The translations under genes were made by a program, and so were the position numbers. A stretch of DNA of 64,000 nucleotides from Sandaracinaceae bacterium (GTDB lineage Bacteria > Myxococcota_A > Polyangia > Polyangiales > JADJQN01), in assembly GCA_016712745.1 (NCBI GenBank), contig JADJQN010000001.1, positions 558,001 to 622,000 on the forward strand, written 5' to 3'. The notes under the pieces were generated by a model. The model did no database searches. It was not told the DNA's origin and saw only the letters and a list, made by a program, of their open reading frames with translations. This document shows positions 22,842 to 31,746 of the stretch, one piece after another; the stretch's first letter is position 1; every line of letters begins with the position of its first letter.

Positions 22842-24827
22842 TCATTCGCTGTCGTCGTCGAGGTCGTCCGCGTCGCTGTCGCGTTCGGTGCTGAAGTCCA
22901 CTTCGTCAGCTTCCGGCGTTTCGTCGGCAGCATCTGCGTGCATTTGTTGGTCATGCGACGGAGCTTCGCTGCCCACTGCGGTTTGCACTCGCTCGTCGTC
23001 GTTTGAAACGGGCGCTTGTGAAACCTCGCCTGAATCGCTTGCGGGTGCTTGGGGCGCTTCGTTCGTAGCACCGTCTGCTTGCGCAGGGGCCGTCGCACTT
23101 GCGTTCTCATCTTTGGGCTTGTCGTCGCGATCGCGACGCGAGCGATCACGGTCGCGTCCGCCACGGTCACGATCACGGCCATTTCCGCCGCCGCCACTAG
23201 CGTTCTCGTCGCGCGCGCTGACGCTCGGCGCCGGGTTCGCGTCGACGCCACGAAGCGCATCCAAGAAGTCGAGGTCGAGGGTTGCTACTGGGATCGCGTG
23301 CCGACGAAGGCCAACGCCCAGGCGCTCCATCGCGCGCGCCATGCCGATTCCATCAAAGAGAGAAACCGGCGCCGTACCGGGCACCGCTGACTCTTCGCGT
23401 GCGCCGGAGAGCACTTGGCCTGTAGTGATGATCCATGCCGCGCTCGCATTGCCGTAGTAGTGCAAGGCACCCCGCACATCGATGACGCGTTCGCGCGAAA
23501 TCTCGCGCGAGTCGCGCCGTGCAATGAGAGCAAGACGTGTCTCGTCGTGGCCACGCTTGAGCGTACCCGCGAGATGCAACTCACCTGGCAGCGCACCAGG
23601 CCTTCGGACTGCGCGCAGTGAGACGACGCCCTCGGCATTGAGCCAGCTCGCCAACAACTCGGCAAAGCCCGCGCCCGGCAACTCTCGTACGCGACGCAAG
23701 AATGCACTACGCACTTGATCGCGCTGGCGATCGGCGGCGCGAACCGCATCTTGCTCGAAGCGGACCGCTTCACCCGGCAGCGACCAGTCGGTCAATGCGA
23801 CGCGACCTCCAATGATGCGGAAGCGCGAACGCACACCTTCTTGATCACGGCGTGCGATGTCGGCACGGGCGGCCGCCGCGACGGTCGGGATCAATGCGTT
23901 TGCATCACCTTGCAAGCGTCCCTTGCGAACCAAGTTCTCCGCGACGCGAGAGAACATTTGCGGCTGCCGCTCGCCCGCAGCGAGCACTGCGTAAACCGCA
24001 TCGGCGAGCTCTTTGCCGACCAACTCGCCGTCGCCGTGTTCGCGATTTGCGTCCCCACGGGCCATTTCATCGCGATACTCGCGTGCGCCACGCTCGTGCG
24101 AATCGCGACCGCCACCGTGCGAATCGCGGCTGGGACGGTCATGGCTATCGCGACCGCCCCGGTAGGGCTCGCGGGCTGGCCGGTCATCGTCACGCGCCGG
24201 CCTTTCGGCGGCCTTGTGTTCCGCTCCCGGCGGACGCTCGTCGGCGCGAACATCTCCGCCTTCGGGACGGCCGCCGCGACGACGACGACGACGTCCTCGA
24301 CCTCCGCGGCCTTCGCGTCCGCCACCGTCAGCGTTTTTCGCGTCGTCCTTGTCGAGATTGCTCAGAATCGGCTCGTCGTCATCTTCCTCTTCGGGGAAGA
24401 CGTCGGAGCCGGGCAAAGGCTTCGAGGCCTTCTTCGGTGCGGGCACCGCCGCCGCCGCAGGGGCACCTTCAACAGCCTCGCCGCCGTCCACGACAGCCGC
24501 TGCATCATCCGTTTCTTCGACGTGAACCTCTAGCGCTGCCTCTTCGGCCGCTGCTTGCGGGTCATCGGGGATCTCCGCTTCCGCGGCCGCGATCACTTCT
24601 TGGCCGAAATCGCGAAGACCAAATACGCCCGGCTTCACCTTGATAATGAGGGATTCGCCCCGGTCTTTTTTGACCAGAGTCGCGAGGCGCGAGCTCATCG
24701 TGACTTCTGGCGTTTTACCCACGTGCGAAAGCAGGTTCTTCTGAATCGCGATGTCGGTGATCTTCTTGTAGTGGAGCGGTTTACCTGTGAGGCGCAAAAC
24801 CTCGATGGCTGCTTCTGTAAACGTCAT
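22842..24827 (-). CDS. HARE-HTH protein with RGG-rich linker and degenerate Mrr-like nuclease domain
   Basis: 661 residues. Residues 1-75: HARE-HTH (MTFTEAAIEVLRLTGKPLHY, GKTPEVTMSSRLATL), the ASXL/HB1-type winged helix also seen in RNA polymerase delta. About 85-290: acidic then Arg/Gly-rich disordered linker (GREGRGGRGRRRRRRGGR, repeated RDSH). About 395-535: restriction-endonuclease-like fold similar to Mrr (GAGFAELLASWLNAEG; VIDVRGALHYYGNASAAWIIT; LFDGIGMARAMERLGVG). The usual QxK catalytic pair is replaced (ALIARRDS), so cleavage is doubtful. Tail acidic. The start at ATG 24827 is set by the HARE-HTH N-terminus. Inferred role: nucleic-acid-binding regulator. Confidence 0.85.
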   Translation of the reverse strand: MTFTEAAIEVLRLTGKPLHYKKITDIAIQKNLLSHVGKTPEVTMSSRLATLVKKDRGESLIIKVKPGVFGLRDFGQEVIAAAEAEIPDDPQAAAEEAALEVHVEETDDAAAVVDGGEAVEGAPAAAAVPAPKKASKPLPGSDVFPEEEDDDEPILSNLDKDDAKNADGGGREGRGGRGRRRRRRGGRPEGGDVRADERPPGAEHKAAERPARDDDRPAREPYRGGRDSHDRPSRDSHGGGRDSHERGAREYRDEMARGDANREHGDGELVGKELADAVYAVLAAGERQPQMFSRVAENLVRKGRLQGDANALIPTVAAAARADIARRDQEGVRSRFRIIGGRVALTDWSLPGEAVRFEQDAVRAADRQRDQVRSAFLRRVRELPGAGFAELLASWLNAEGVVSLRAVRRPGALPGELHLAGTLKRGHDETRLALIARRDSREISRERVIDVRGALHYYGNASAAWIITTGQVLSGAREESAVPGTAPVSLFDGIGMARAMERLGVGLRRHAIPVATLDLDFLDALRGVDANPAPSVSARDENASGGGGNGRDRDRGGRDRDRSRRDRDDKPKDENASATAPAQADGATNEAPQAPASDSGEVSQAPVSNDDERVQTAVGSEAPSHDQQMHADAADETPEADEVDFSTERDSDADDLDDDSE

Positions 24828-25092
24828 TCGTAGAGCTTTCAGGGGATGAGATGAGATAGTTGTTAGTGTCCCCAACCAGACCTGCGACTGCGTGTCCCTG
24901 TGCACGCGTCCACATCGGCATGGCGGTTGAAACGAAATTGAAGCGGCGGCGTGCAGCGGAAAAAGCTCGTGACGTCACCAGGTGCCCCATTTCGAACGGG
25001 CAGAGCCTAGCATTCGAATTGACGCGCCGCAATGATGTGATTTCAGAGCAGTTTTCGGCCGAACCCGCGGATCGCCGCAGGGTTCGACGGGC

Positions 25093-26346
25093 CTAAGGGC
25101 GTCGCAAAAGTGCGACAACGACTGCAACCAGGCCGCAAGCGATCAGAGCGAATACGAATATCCCAACGAACGCGCTTCGGCGCTTGCGTGCGCGCGTCAT
25201 TTCACGGACAGCCTGGTCCGCTTCTGCCGATGAGACCAGCTGGGCTGTAGGCTCGACCGGGGGCTCGGGCTTTGGTCGGCCCGACGGTGAAACCGCCCGC
25301 GCTGGCATGGAACCACGCGGCGGGCGCTGCGATTGCAGCAGCATCGAATCGCCCCGTACTTCGACACCCTCTGTCTCAAATTCTGCCCCCGCCGCCACCT
25401 CGGCTGCGAACAGCTCCTTCACATACTCGCCAATGCGCGTCGGGGTTATGACCTCACCTTGCTCCGCCAGGTACTTAGACAAGCGGCGATGCATGGCTTC
25501 GGCGGACTCCAAGCGCAGCGTCGGGTCTTTCTGCAACGCTTCAGTTACGAGCGAGTCGATGCTCGGGGGCAAATCCGGCCGGATGCTTTTGGGCGGGGGG
25601 ACTGCGTCGTCGAGCACGATGGCCGCCACGGTTTCGTACTCGTTGTTGCGATGAAAGAGATCGGTGCCGGTCACGGCTTCGTACAAACAGACGCCCAGCG
25701 AAAACACATCGGACCGCGCGTCGGCGCCGATGCCTTTGTATTGCTCGGGCGACATATAGGCGAACTTGCCCTTCAAGACCCCGGCTTGAGTCCGATTGCG
25801 CTGATGCACAACACTCGCGACGCCGAAGTCGAGTAGCTTCACGTGCCCGTCGTAGCTGATCATGATGTTTTCAGGCGTCACATCACGGTGCACGACGCCG
25901 AGGGGGTGGCCAGTCGGGTCAGTCACGCGATGAGCGTAATCGAGCGCCTCACCTACATCGGCGATGATCTTGGCCGCGATAGGCAGCGGCAGCCCTCCCC
26001 GTGATTTTGCGCGCTCGATTAGCGAGGCGAGCGAAACGCCGTGCACCCATTCCATAGCGATAAAGTAACGACCTTGCTCACGACCGAATTCGTAGATGGT
26101 GCAAATGCCGGGATGCTTAAGGTGCATCGCAAGCTTTGCCTCCTGGACGAACATATCCACCACCGCGCTGTCACGTGCTGCATGCGGCAACATGCGCTTG
26201 AGCACGACGTGCCTCAGAAGCCCATGAGAGCTCACTTGTCGCGCGAGCAAGATCTCCGCCATGCCGCCAGTCGCAACTCGCCCCAAAACGTCATACTTGC
26301 CGAGGCGTCCGATCCGCTGCGTTTCTGGCGAGAGATGAAGGGGCAT
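25093..26346 (-). CDS. Membrane-anchored eukaryote-like Ser/Thr protein kinase
   Basis: 417 residues. Kinase domain about 17-285: glycine loop GRVATGGMAEILLAR, catalytic HRDVTPENIM, DFGVAS, and YMSPEQYKG. All catalytic residues (Lys in VVLKRM, the catalytic Asp, the DFG Asp) are present. Then a Pro/Ser-rich linker, and a single C-terminal transmembrane helix near residues 392-413 (VGIFVFALIACGLVAVV). Kinase in the cytoplasm with no periplasmic sensor. It starts 14 bases after the NtrC-type gene, so it is co-transcribed with the two-component cluster and may phosphorylate its members (inferred). Confidence 0.93.
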   Translation of the reverse strand: MPLHLSPETQRIGRLGKYDVLGRVATGGMAEILLARQVSSHGLLRHVVLKRMLPHAARDSAVVDMFVQEAKLAMHLKHPGICTIYEFGREQGRYFIAMEWVHGVSLASLIERAKSRGGLPLPIAAKIIADVGEALDYAHRVTDPTGHPLGVVHRDVTPENIMISYDGHVKLLDFGVASVVHQRNRTQAGVLKGKFAYMSPEQYKGIGADARSDVFSLGVCLYEAVTGTDLFHRNNEYETVAAIVLDDAVPPPKSIRPDLPPSIDSLVTEALQKDPTLRLESAEAMHRRLSKYLAEQGEVITPTRIGEYVKELFAAEVAAGAEFETEGVEVRGDSMLLQSQRPPRGSMPARAVSPSGRPKPEPPVEPTAQLVSSAEADQAVREMTRARKRRSAFVGIFVFALIACGLVAVVVALLRRP

Positions 26347-26360
26347 GCGAGAGGCGGGTG

Positions 26361-28253
26361 CTACGGGCCAACCGTTACATTGCGCGCTATCGGCTTGTTC
26401 GTCACGCGCTGAATCTCCTCGCGGAGGCGTGACACGCTAACAGGCTTGGTCACCCATGCAGCAAAGCGGCTTCCTCGCATCGGCTCGGAGCTCGCGCTCA
26501 TGGCGATGACGGGCACAGACCCCAACGTCTCGATCAAACGATCCCCTGGGCCGTCCGGCAGACGAATGCCGGTAATCGCGACATCAACTTTCACTTTTCC
26601 AAGAACGTCCGCAAGGCACGACGCGCGCTCGACGATGTAACCCTCGGCCTGCAACAAAGTCACAAGTAGATCGCGCGAATCCTGATCGTCCTCAACGACG
26701 AGCACGCGCGTCCCCGTAACCTTCGCTACGCGCGGCGGGGTCATCGCACGCGGGCGTGTACGCGTCTCCGTGATTGGAGCGGACGCCTCGTCGGCGGAAG
26801 TGTTGGACGAGGCGGAGGCCGCGGCTTGGGGACTCGTGGCCGCGGCAATAGGCGAATCGAGGGCTTCCTTGCGCGCACGTTGTTGCGCCATCTCTTGTTC
26901 GAGACGTTCGAGTTTGCGGTAGAGCGTACGCCGGTCATAGCCAAGCAGCTTAGCCGCGCGTGATTTGTTGCCGCGCACAAGCTTCAGCACGTGATCCACG
27001 TAGCGCCGCTCAAGCTCGTTTACTGTCACGAGCTCGTCCGCGGACGCAGGCATGAAGAAGTTTGTCTCTTTCCTGTAGGCGCGAATTTTTTCCGGCAAGT
27101 CGTCGACGGTTAGTTGATCAAAGCGAGTTAGTGTTAACGCGCGCTCGATGGAATTCTCGAGTTCACGCACATTTCCGGGCCACTCGTACGAGAGCAGTTT
27201 TTCGGCGGCCGCCGGCGCAAGCCCGAGCACATTCTTTCCGTAGCGTTCGCTGAATCGCTGCACGAAATGCTGCGCAAGAAGCAAGATGTCACCGGAACGA
27301 TCACGAAGTGGCGGAACGTCGATCGCGACGACGTTGATTCGATAGTAGAGGTCCTCGCGGAATTTCCCCTCGTGCACCAACGTTTCGAGGTCACGGTTCG
27401 TCGCCGTGATCACGCGCGCGTCAAAGGGACGCTCCGCGCTGCCTCCCACCGGACGCACCACGCGCTCCTGAAGCGCGCGCAGCAGTTTGGCTTGCATCTC
27501 GAGGGGCATCTCCCCGATCTCGTCGAGAAAAAGAGTGCCACCGTCAGCTTCGAGAAAGAGGCCCTGGCGCGCGCTCTTGGCGTCCGTGAACGCTCCGCGT
27601 GCGTGACCAAAGAGCTCGCTCTCCAGGAGGTTGCTTGGCACCGCGGCGCAGTTGATCGCGACGAATGGACCCTGCCGCCTCACGCTGTTCTCATGCACGG
27701 CGTGTGCGACGAGTTCCTTGCCGGTGCCACTCTCGCCGCCGATTAGGAGCGTCGCATCGGTGGCGGCAACGCGGCTGATCAAATCGCAAACTCGTTGCAT
27801 CACGGCACTCTTGCCGACCAGCCGGTCAAACCCTCGCGCGTTCGTTACTTCCTGACGCAAGCGCAGTACCTCCGCGCGCAGTCGGCGACGCTCGATCGCC
27901 CGTGCGAGCGAGGCGCGTAGTAGCGCCGTGTCAACGGGCTTCGTAATGAAGTCGTAGGCGCCTGCGCGCAGCGCCGCGACCGCTGATTCGAGGACAGCGC
28001 GTCCGGTCACGAAGATCACCGGCAGATCCGGCTCCGTGGCTCGCACACGTTCGCAGAACGCGACGCCGTCCATCACGTCAAGCTGCAAATCCGTGACGAC
28101 CGCATCGAAGATTTGACGCTCCACGGCGACAAGGGCATTTTCTGCGCGAGTCTCCGTCTCGACGGTGAAGCCGTGCTCTCGAAGCGCGGCGGCCAGCAGG
28201 TCGCACGTATCGGCGTCGTCGTCGAGAACAAGCACGTGTCCGCCGCTATCCAC
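26361..28253 (-). CDS. NtrC-family regulator with unusual C-terminal pseudo-receiver (REC-AAA-Fis-REC)
   Basis: 630 residues from a GTG with GAGGCGGA upstream. Order: receiver with LVLDDDADT, phospho-acceptor Asp in VVTDLQLDVMDG and Lys in FITKPVD; AAA+ domain with Walker A GESGTGKE, sigma54-contact loop GAFTDA (usual GAFTGA), Walker B GGTLFLDEIGEM; Fis-type HTH (GNKSRAAKLLGYDRRTLYRKL). About residues 505-630 form a second receiver (LVVEDDQDSRDLL, KPVSVS) whose phospho-acceptor position is Gly (VAITGIRLPDG), so it cannot be phosphorylated there. The GTG was chosen because upstream frame lacks a convincing site. Targets unknown. Confidence 0.92.
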   Translation of the reverse strand: MDSGGHVLVLDDDADTCDLLAAALREHGFTVETETRAENALVAVERQIFDAVVTDLQLDVMDGVAFCERVRATEPDLPVIFVTGRAVLESAVAALRAGAYDFITKPVDTALLRASLARAIERRRLRAEVLRLRQEVTNARGFDRLVGKSAVMQRVCDLISRVAATDATLLIGGESGTGKELVAHAVHENSVRRQGPFVAINCAAVPSNLLESELFGHARGAFTDAKSARQGLFLEADGGTLFLDEIGEMPLEMQAKLLRALQERVVRPVGGSAERPFDARVITATNRDLETLVHEGKFREDLYYRINVVAIDVPPLRDRSGDILLLAQHFVQRFSERYGKNVLGLAPAAAEKLLSYEWPGNVRELENSIERALTLTRFDQLTVDDLPEKIRAYRKETNFFMPASADELVTVNELERRYVDHVLKLVRGNKSRAAKLLGYDRRTLYRKLERLEQEMAQQRARKEALDSPIAAATSPQAAASASSNTSADEASAPITETRTRPRAMTPPRVAKVTGTRVLVVEDDQDSRDLLVTLLQAEGYIVERASCLADVLGKVKVDVAITGIRLPDGPGDRLIETLGSVPVIAMSASSEPMRGSRFAAWVTKPVSVSRLREEIQRVTNKPIARNVTVGP

Positions 28254-28559
28254 TCCGCCTCGCTTTCGTCGTGTGGGTCCAAACGCCTGCCTACCGACGC
28301 GTAACCTTAGCTTGAGTGAGGCACAATTGGCACGCCCGAGCCGGCCCCCCAAAGCTCGGCTCGGACGCGGTGAGTGGCGACGGAATCCCTTTCGGTTTCC
28401 TCAAGCGCCATACTCGAGTCGCCGCTAGTGCAGTGTGTGTGCCAGTGCACTGCGGCTGGAAACGAGGCGTTTTAGTAGGTGTCGCTCGCTAGCCACTGGG
28501 GCAAGCGACCACGCCTGGGGCAAACGGCCACGGTGAATCGCGCCCATTTGGCACGCTCG
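28254..28559. promoter_or_regulatory. 306-base intergenic region upstream of the NtrC-type gene
   Basis: The only gene-free stretch over 300 bases. It holds an 18-base near-direct repeat (28496-28513 and 28515-28532), a 10-base palindrome CAGTGCACTG (28443-28452), and a CCGAGCC/GGCTCGG inverted repeat around 28340-28360 that could terminate the upstream kinase operon. It is the likely promoter region for the regulator-kinase pair downstream on the minus strand. TTGGCACGC occurs at 28327 and 28548, but without a -12 partner. Confidence 0.55.
28496..28532. repeat. Tandem 18-base near-direct repeat (candidate operator)
   Basis: CTGGGGCAAGCGACCACG and CTGGGGCAAACGGCCACG, two mismatches, 19-base period, in the intergenic region upstream of the NtrC-type gene. 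Two side-by-side copies on nearly two helical turns is typical of paired activator or repressor sites. Function inferred from position only. Confidence 0.45.
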
Positions 28560-30062
28560 CTAGTCCAGGTCAATCGTGGTTCGCGGATGGTGATTTAGCG
28601 GAAGATTGATCCAGAACTTCGCGCCACAACCCTTGACGCTCTCGACTCCGACAGTGCCCCCGTGGGATTCCACAATGCCCTTCGTGATGTAGAGCCCAAG
28701 GCCAGCGCCACGATCGGTGTGTGCGGGGTCTTGAAACAGTCGTTCGAACAAGAATGGGAGCGACTCTTGCGAGACGCCACCGCCTGTGTCCTCGACTTCG
28801 AACCGTGCATGACCGTCGAGGTGCATCGCTCGCAAGGTGATACGCCCCCCGGAAGACGTGAACTTCACAGCGTTGCTACCGAGGTTGACCAGTGCCTGGT
28901 GCATGCGAGCACGGTCACACGAAGCACGTAGCGCGTCCGCAGGTAGTTCCACTTCAATGCGCAGCCCATTCTTCTCTGCGACGGGAGACAGCTCCTCAGA
29001 CACGTCACGCACGATTTCACGAACGTCGGCAATGCTCACGCGCAGAGCAAGCTTGGCGTCTTGAATCCGCGTTACGTCAAGGATGTCACGGATTAGGTTC
29101 TCCATCGATGCGATGTTGCGACGTAGGCGTGGGAGAACCGGTTGTTCTTCGCCTGCGCTCTTGCGTTCGAGGATCTCGAGGCCTAAGGAGAAAGCGTTGA
29201 GCGGGGTACGGAGATCATGCGAAACAACAGTTACGATTTCCTGGCGCGCTCTTGCGCTTAATCGCGCGTCCTCGAGAAGCACAATATTTTCCATCGCCAA
29301 GACTGCCGTTCGCGCCAGCTGAACCACCACGAGGTGTTCAGCACCGACAAAATCGGCACTTTCACGCACGACGCGCAGAGAGCCGGAAAACTGATCGGGT
29401 CTGTGCGCAAACGGTAGATCGATACGCAAGTCGCGGTCAGAGTCCTCGGTCGGTTCGGTAGGCCACGCGCCAAACGAGTGACGCTTCCCGAGAATTTCCA
29501 ATGCGACAAACGCCCTGCCGCCGAGGACGGTTTGAGAAGTCTCGCCGAGCGCATTGACCACGTCATCGATCGTGGTCGCGCTGTGAATGCGAAGCGTTCC
29601 GTCTACCAGGCGTTGCAGCTGAGCTGCGTACCGCGTTAGTTCCCCGCGGGCGATCTCGATCTGTCGCTCCGCATCGCTGACGTGCAACGAATAGCGAATG
29701 GTGCGGGCGAGACGCTCGGGTGTGAGTGCTGCCTTGGAGAGGTAATCGGTGGCGCCTGCGCGCATCGCGTCGGCGACAATCTCCGGATCGCTCGCGCCAG
29801 TGAGGTAGACGACTGGCACGCGCAGGCCACGCCCACGCAATTGTTCCATGACCTGTGCGCCGGTCATTCCCGGCAACGTATGATCGAGCAGCACGACGCT
29901 GAATGGTTCTTTCTCAAGGATCTGTATGGCCTCTTCGCCATCTGCACACTCCACGCAGTCGACGCTGAATGGCAGAGCACGCGTCGCACGCACGGCCGCT
30001 CGCCGATCGACGGTGTCATCGTCGACGATCAGAATCCGGACGCGCGACAAACTCTCCGTCAC
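28560..30062 (-). CDS. Hybrid response regulator-histidine kinase (REC-GAF-HisKA-HATPase)
   Basis: 500 residues from the GTG that overlaps the preceding stop (GTGA). N-terminal receiver: ILIVDDDTVDRR, phospho-acceptor in VVLLDHTLPGMTG, Lys near LSKAAL. Middle GAF-like sensor (about residues 160-275). Then HisKA with VVSHDLRTPLNAFSLG (phospho-His) and HATPase: NLGSNAVKFTSSGG, DTGGGVSQES, GAGLGLYITKGIVESHGG. Cytoplasmic. It is fed by, or feeds, the adjacent CHASE3-type kinase; overlap implies equal expression. Confidence 0.93.
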   Translation of the reverse strand: MTESLSRVRILIVDDDTVDRRAAVRATRALPFSVDCVECADGEEAIQILEKEPFSVVLLDHTLPGMTGAQVMEQLRGRGLRVPVVYLTGASDPEIVADAMRAGATDYLSKAALTPERLARTIRYSLHVSDAERQIEIARGELTRYAAQLQRLVDGTLRIHSATTIDDVVNALGETSQTVLGGRAFVALEILGKRHSFGAWPTEPTEDSDRDLRIDLPFAHRPDQFSGSLRVVRESADFVGAEHLVVVQLARTAVLAMENIVLLEDARLSARARQEIVTVVSHDLRTPLNAFSLGLEILERKSAGEEQPVLPRLRRNIASMENLIRDILDVTRIQDAKLALRVSIADVREIVRDVSEELSPVAEKNGLRIEVELPADALRASCDRARMHQALVNLGSNAVKFTSSGGRITLRAMHLDGHARFEVEDTGGGVSQESLPFLFERLFQDPAHTDRGAGLGLYITKGIVESHGGTVGVESVKGCGAKFWINLPLNHHPRTTIDLD

Positions 30063-31627
30063 AACCCCTGCCCCACGGACGGCCACGTGAACCGGAAGGT
30101 TGCGCCGTGTTCGCCGTCAGAGTCGACCCACACGCGCCCTCCACGTGTCTCGACAATCTTGCGCACAACCGCGAGGCCGACGCCCGTGCTTTCAACGGCG
30201 TCGCGCGAGCTCAGAATCTGAAACATGCGAAAGATTCGCTCGTGATGCTGCGGCGGAATTCCCGGCCCGTTATCACTCACGAAGAACTCAAGTTCGGTGT
30301 CACGCTGCACGCAACCTACACGGACAGTGGACCCGCTGCTTCTGCCGTACTTCAGCGCGTTGCTAACGAGGTTCATAAAGACTTGCTGTAGTTGGGTGCG
30401 GTCGCCCACGACATGCGGAAAGGGCTTCGCGAGCTGCACGACGTTTTCGGCGGGTGCGAGCAACTCGACAACCTCGTCGAGTAATGAATCGACACTGACA
30501 TCAACCGGGGGGCGGGAGATTCTCCCCGCGCGGGCGTACTGCAAAATGCCATCGATCAAAGCTTCCATGCGTGTGACGCGCCCCATCATCATGTTGATGT
30601 GTTGGCGCACATCAGCCGTCAACGCGTCGCCCAGGTCTTCTTCGATCCAGTGCGCGAGGTTGGAAATACCCCGCAGCGGGGCTTTCAGGTCGTGCGATGC
30701 CACATATGCGAACTGATCGAGCTCGAGATTCTTTGCGGCAAGCGCTTCCATCGCGCGCTCGTGTTGGGCGGCCGTTCTCACGAGCTCGGAATTGCTCCGT
30801 GTGAGCTGTTCCGTCAGAAGAGCCGCGCGAGCGAGCTCGTCGGCGAGCTCTTGGCTCTGTCGCGAGAGCCTGGCGGCTTGCTCCTCCATGATGCGACGCG
30901 AACGCAGTTGCTCGCCAATGCCTCGCTGCAGCGCCGTGTTCACTACGATGGCGAGTAGAAAAGCGATCGCGGTCCCACCGATCACCACCCCCATCGTCAC
31001 GTTGTCACTCGCCGATCGCTCAGCAACGCGGGAGCGCAAGGCAGCCTCTTCGGAGCTGCGCATCGTCGCAAGGGCGGTACGAATTTCGGTTAGGGCGACT
31101 TGCCCAGCTTGCGTGTCGATGCTGGAGGTCGGATCGAGTGGACGCGGAGATTCCGCAACCTCGGCGACTGCTCGCGCTAACGCGCGAAGTCTGCTCTCGA
31201 CGATGGGCCGCAGGCTTGCGGCGCGACGACGTTGGGCGGGGTTATCGCGCGCTGTCCGCTCAAGCGCGCTCAAATCGGCGCGTACCGCCTCTGCAGCGCG
31301 CGCATAGGGGCCAAGCAATGCGCGATCATGGGTGAGCAAAAAGCCACGTTGTCCCGCTACGGCGCGTTCGAGGTCAGCGCGCACGTCGCCAAGTGCCAAG
31401 AGCAGCAAGCGACTGCTACGTACTCGCCGTCGCAAAGCGTCGGTGCGCTGCATCGCCACCAAGCTTGATGCGCCAACGACCAATACGAGGATTGCGGAAG
31501 CGAAGGCCGCGATGATTCGCAAACGCAATGGCATGTGCGGCGCCCACGACGCAGGCGCCACCCGAGCGCCGATCACTGCGTCGGGCTCTGCCCCTGCCGC
31601 AGGTGCCCGCTCGTTCGATGTCGCCAT
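30059..31627 (-). CDS. Membrane sensor histidine kinase, CHASE3-like
   Basis: 522 residues. Two transmembrane segments near residues 36-58 (IIAAFASAILVLVVGASSLVAM) and 212-232 (MGVVIGGTAIAFLLAIVVN) flank a periplasmic helical region with the CHASE3 motif VAGQRGFLLTHD. A coiled coil leads to HisKA with VASHDLKAPLRGISN (phospho-His) and HATPase: NLVSNALKYGRSSG, DNGPGIPPQHHERIF, TGVGLAVVRKIVETRGG. The ASHDLKAPL type resembles phytochrome-type kinases. ATG at 31627 chosen; a GTG at 31636 is also in frame. Ligand unknown. Confidence 0.93.
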   Translation of the reverse strand: MATSNERAPAAGAEPDAVIGARVAPASWAPHMPLRLRIIAAFASAILVLVVGASSLVAMQRTDALRRRVRSSRLLLLALGDVRADLERAVAGQRGFLLTHDRALLGPYARAAEAVRADLSALERTARDNPAQRRRAASLRPIVESRLRALARAVAEVAESPRPLDPTSSIDTQAGQVALTEIRTALATMRSSEEAALRSRVAERSASDNVTMGVVIGGTAIAFLLAIVVNTALQRGIGEQLRSRRIMEEQAARLSRQSQELADELARAALLTEQLTRSNSELVRTAAQHERAMEALAAKNLELDQFAYVASHDLKAPLRGISNLAHWIEEDLGDALTADVRQHINMMMGRVTRMEALIDGILQYARAGRISRPPVDVSVDSLLDEVVELLAPAENVVQLAKPFPHVVGDRTQLQQVFMNLVSNALKYGRSSGSTVRVGCVQRDTELEFFVSDNGPGIPPQHHERIFRMFQILSSRDAVESTGVGLAVVRKIVETRGGRVWVDSDGEHGATFRFTWPSVGQGL

Positions 31628-31746
31628 GGCTAGCACGCAGTTTTGTCGCTGACGTCGCGGATGTCACGCAAGAAACACCGCCGGCAATCGGATTGGTTCG
31701 CCCTGTGGCGCGATGCCACATGTCCGTACCGCTGCACTGCGCTCAG

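Noticed and set aside
23715..24533. A 272-residue plus-strand frame opposite the HARE-HTH gene
   Set aside because: Shadow caused by GC-rich, biased codons in the RGG linker; no ribosome-binding site or family.
28327..28556. TTGGCACGC twice, suggesting sigma54 promoters
   Set aside because: Neither copy has a GC at the -12 position, and both face the wrong way for the minus-strand regulator gene.
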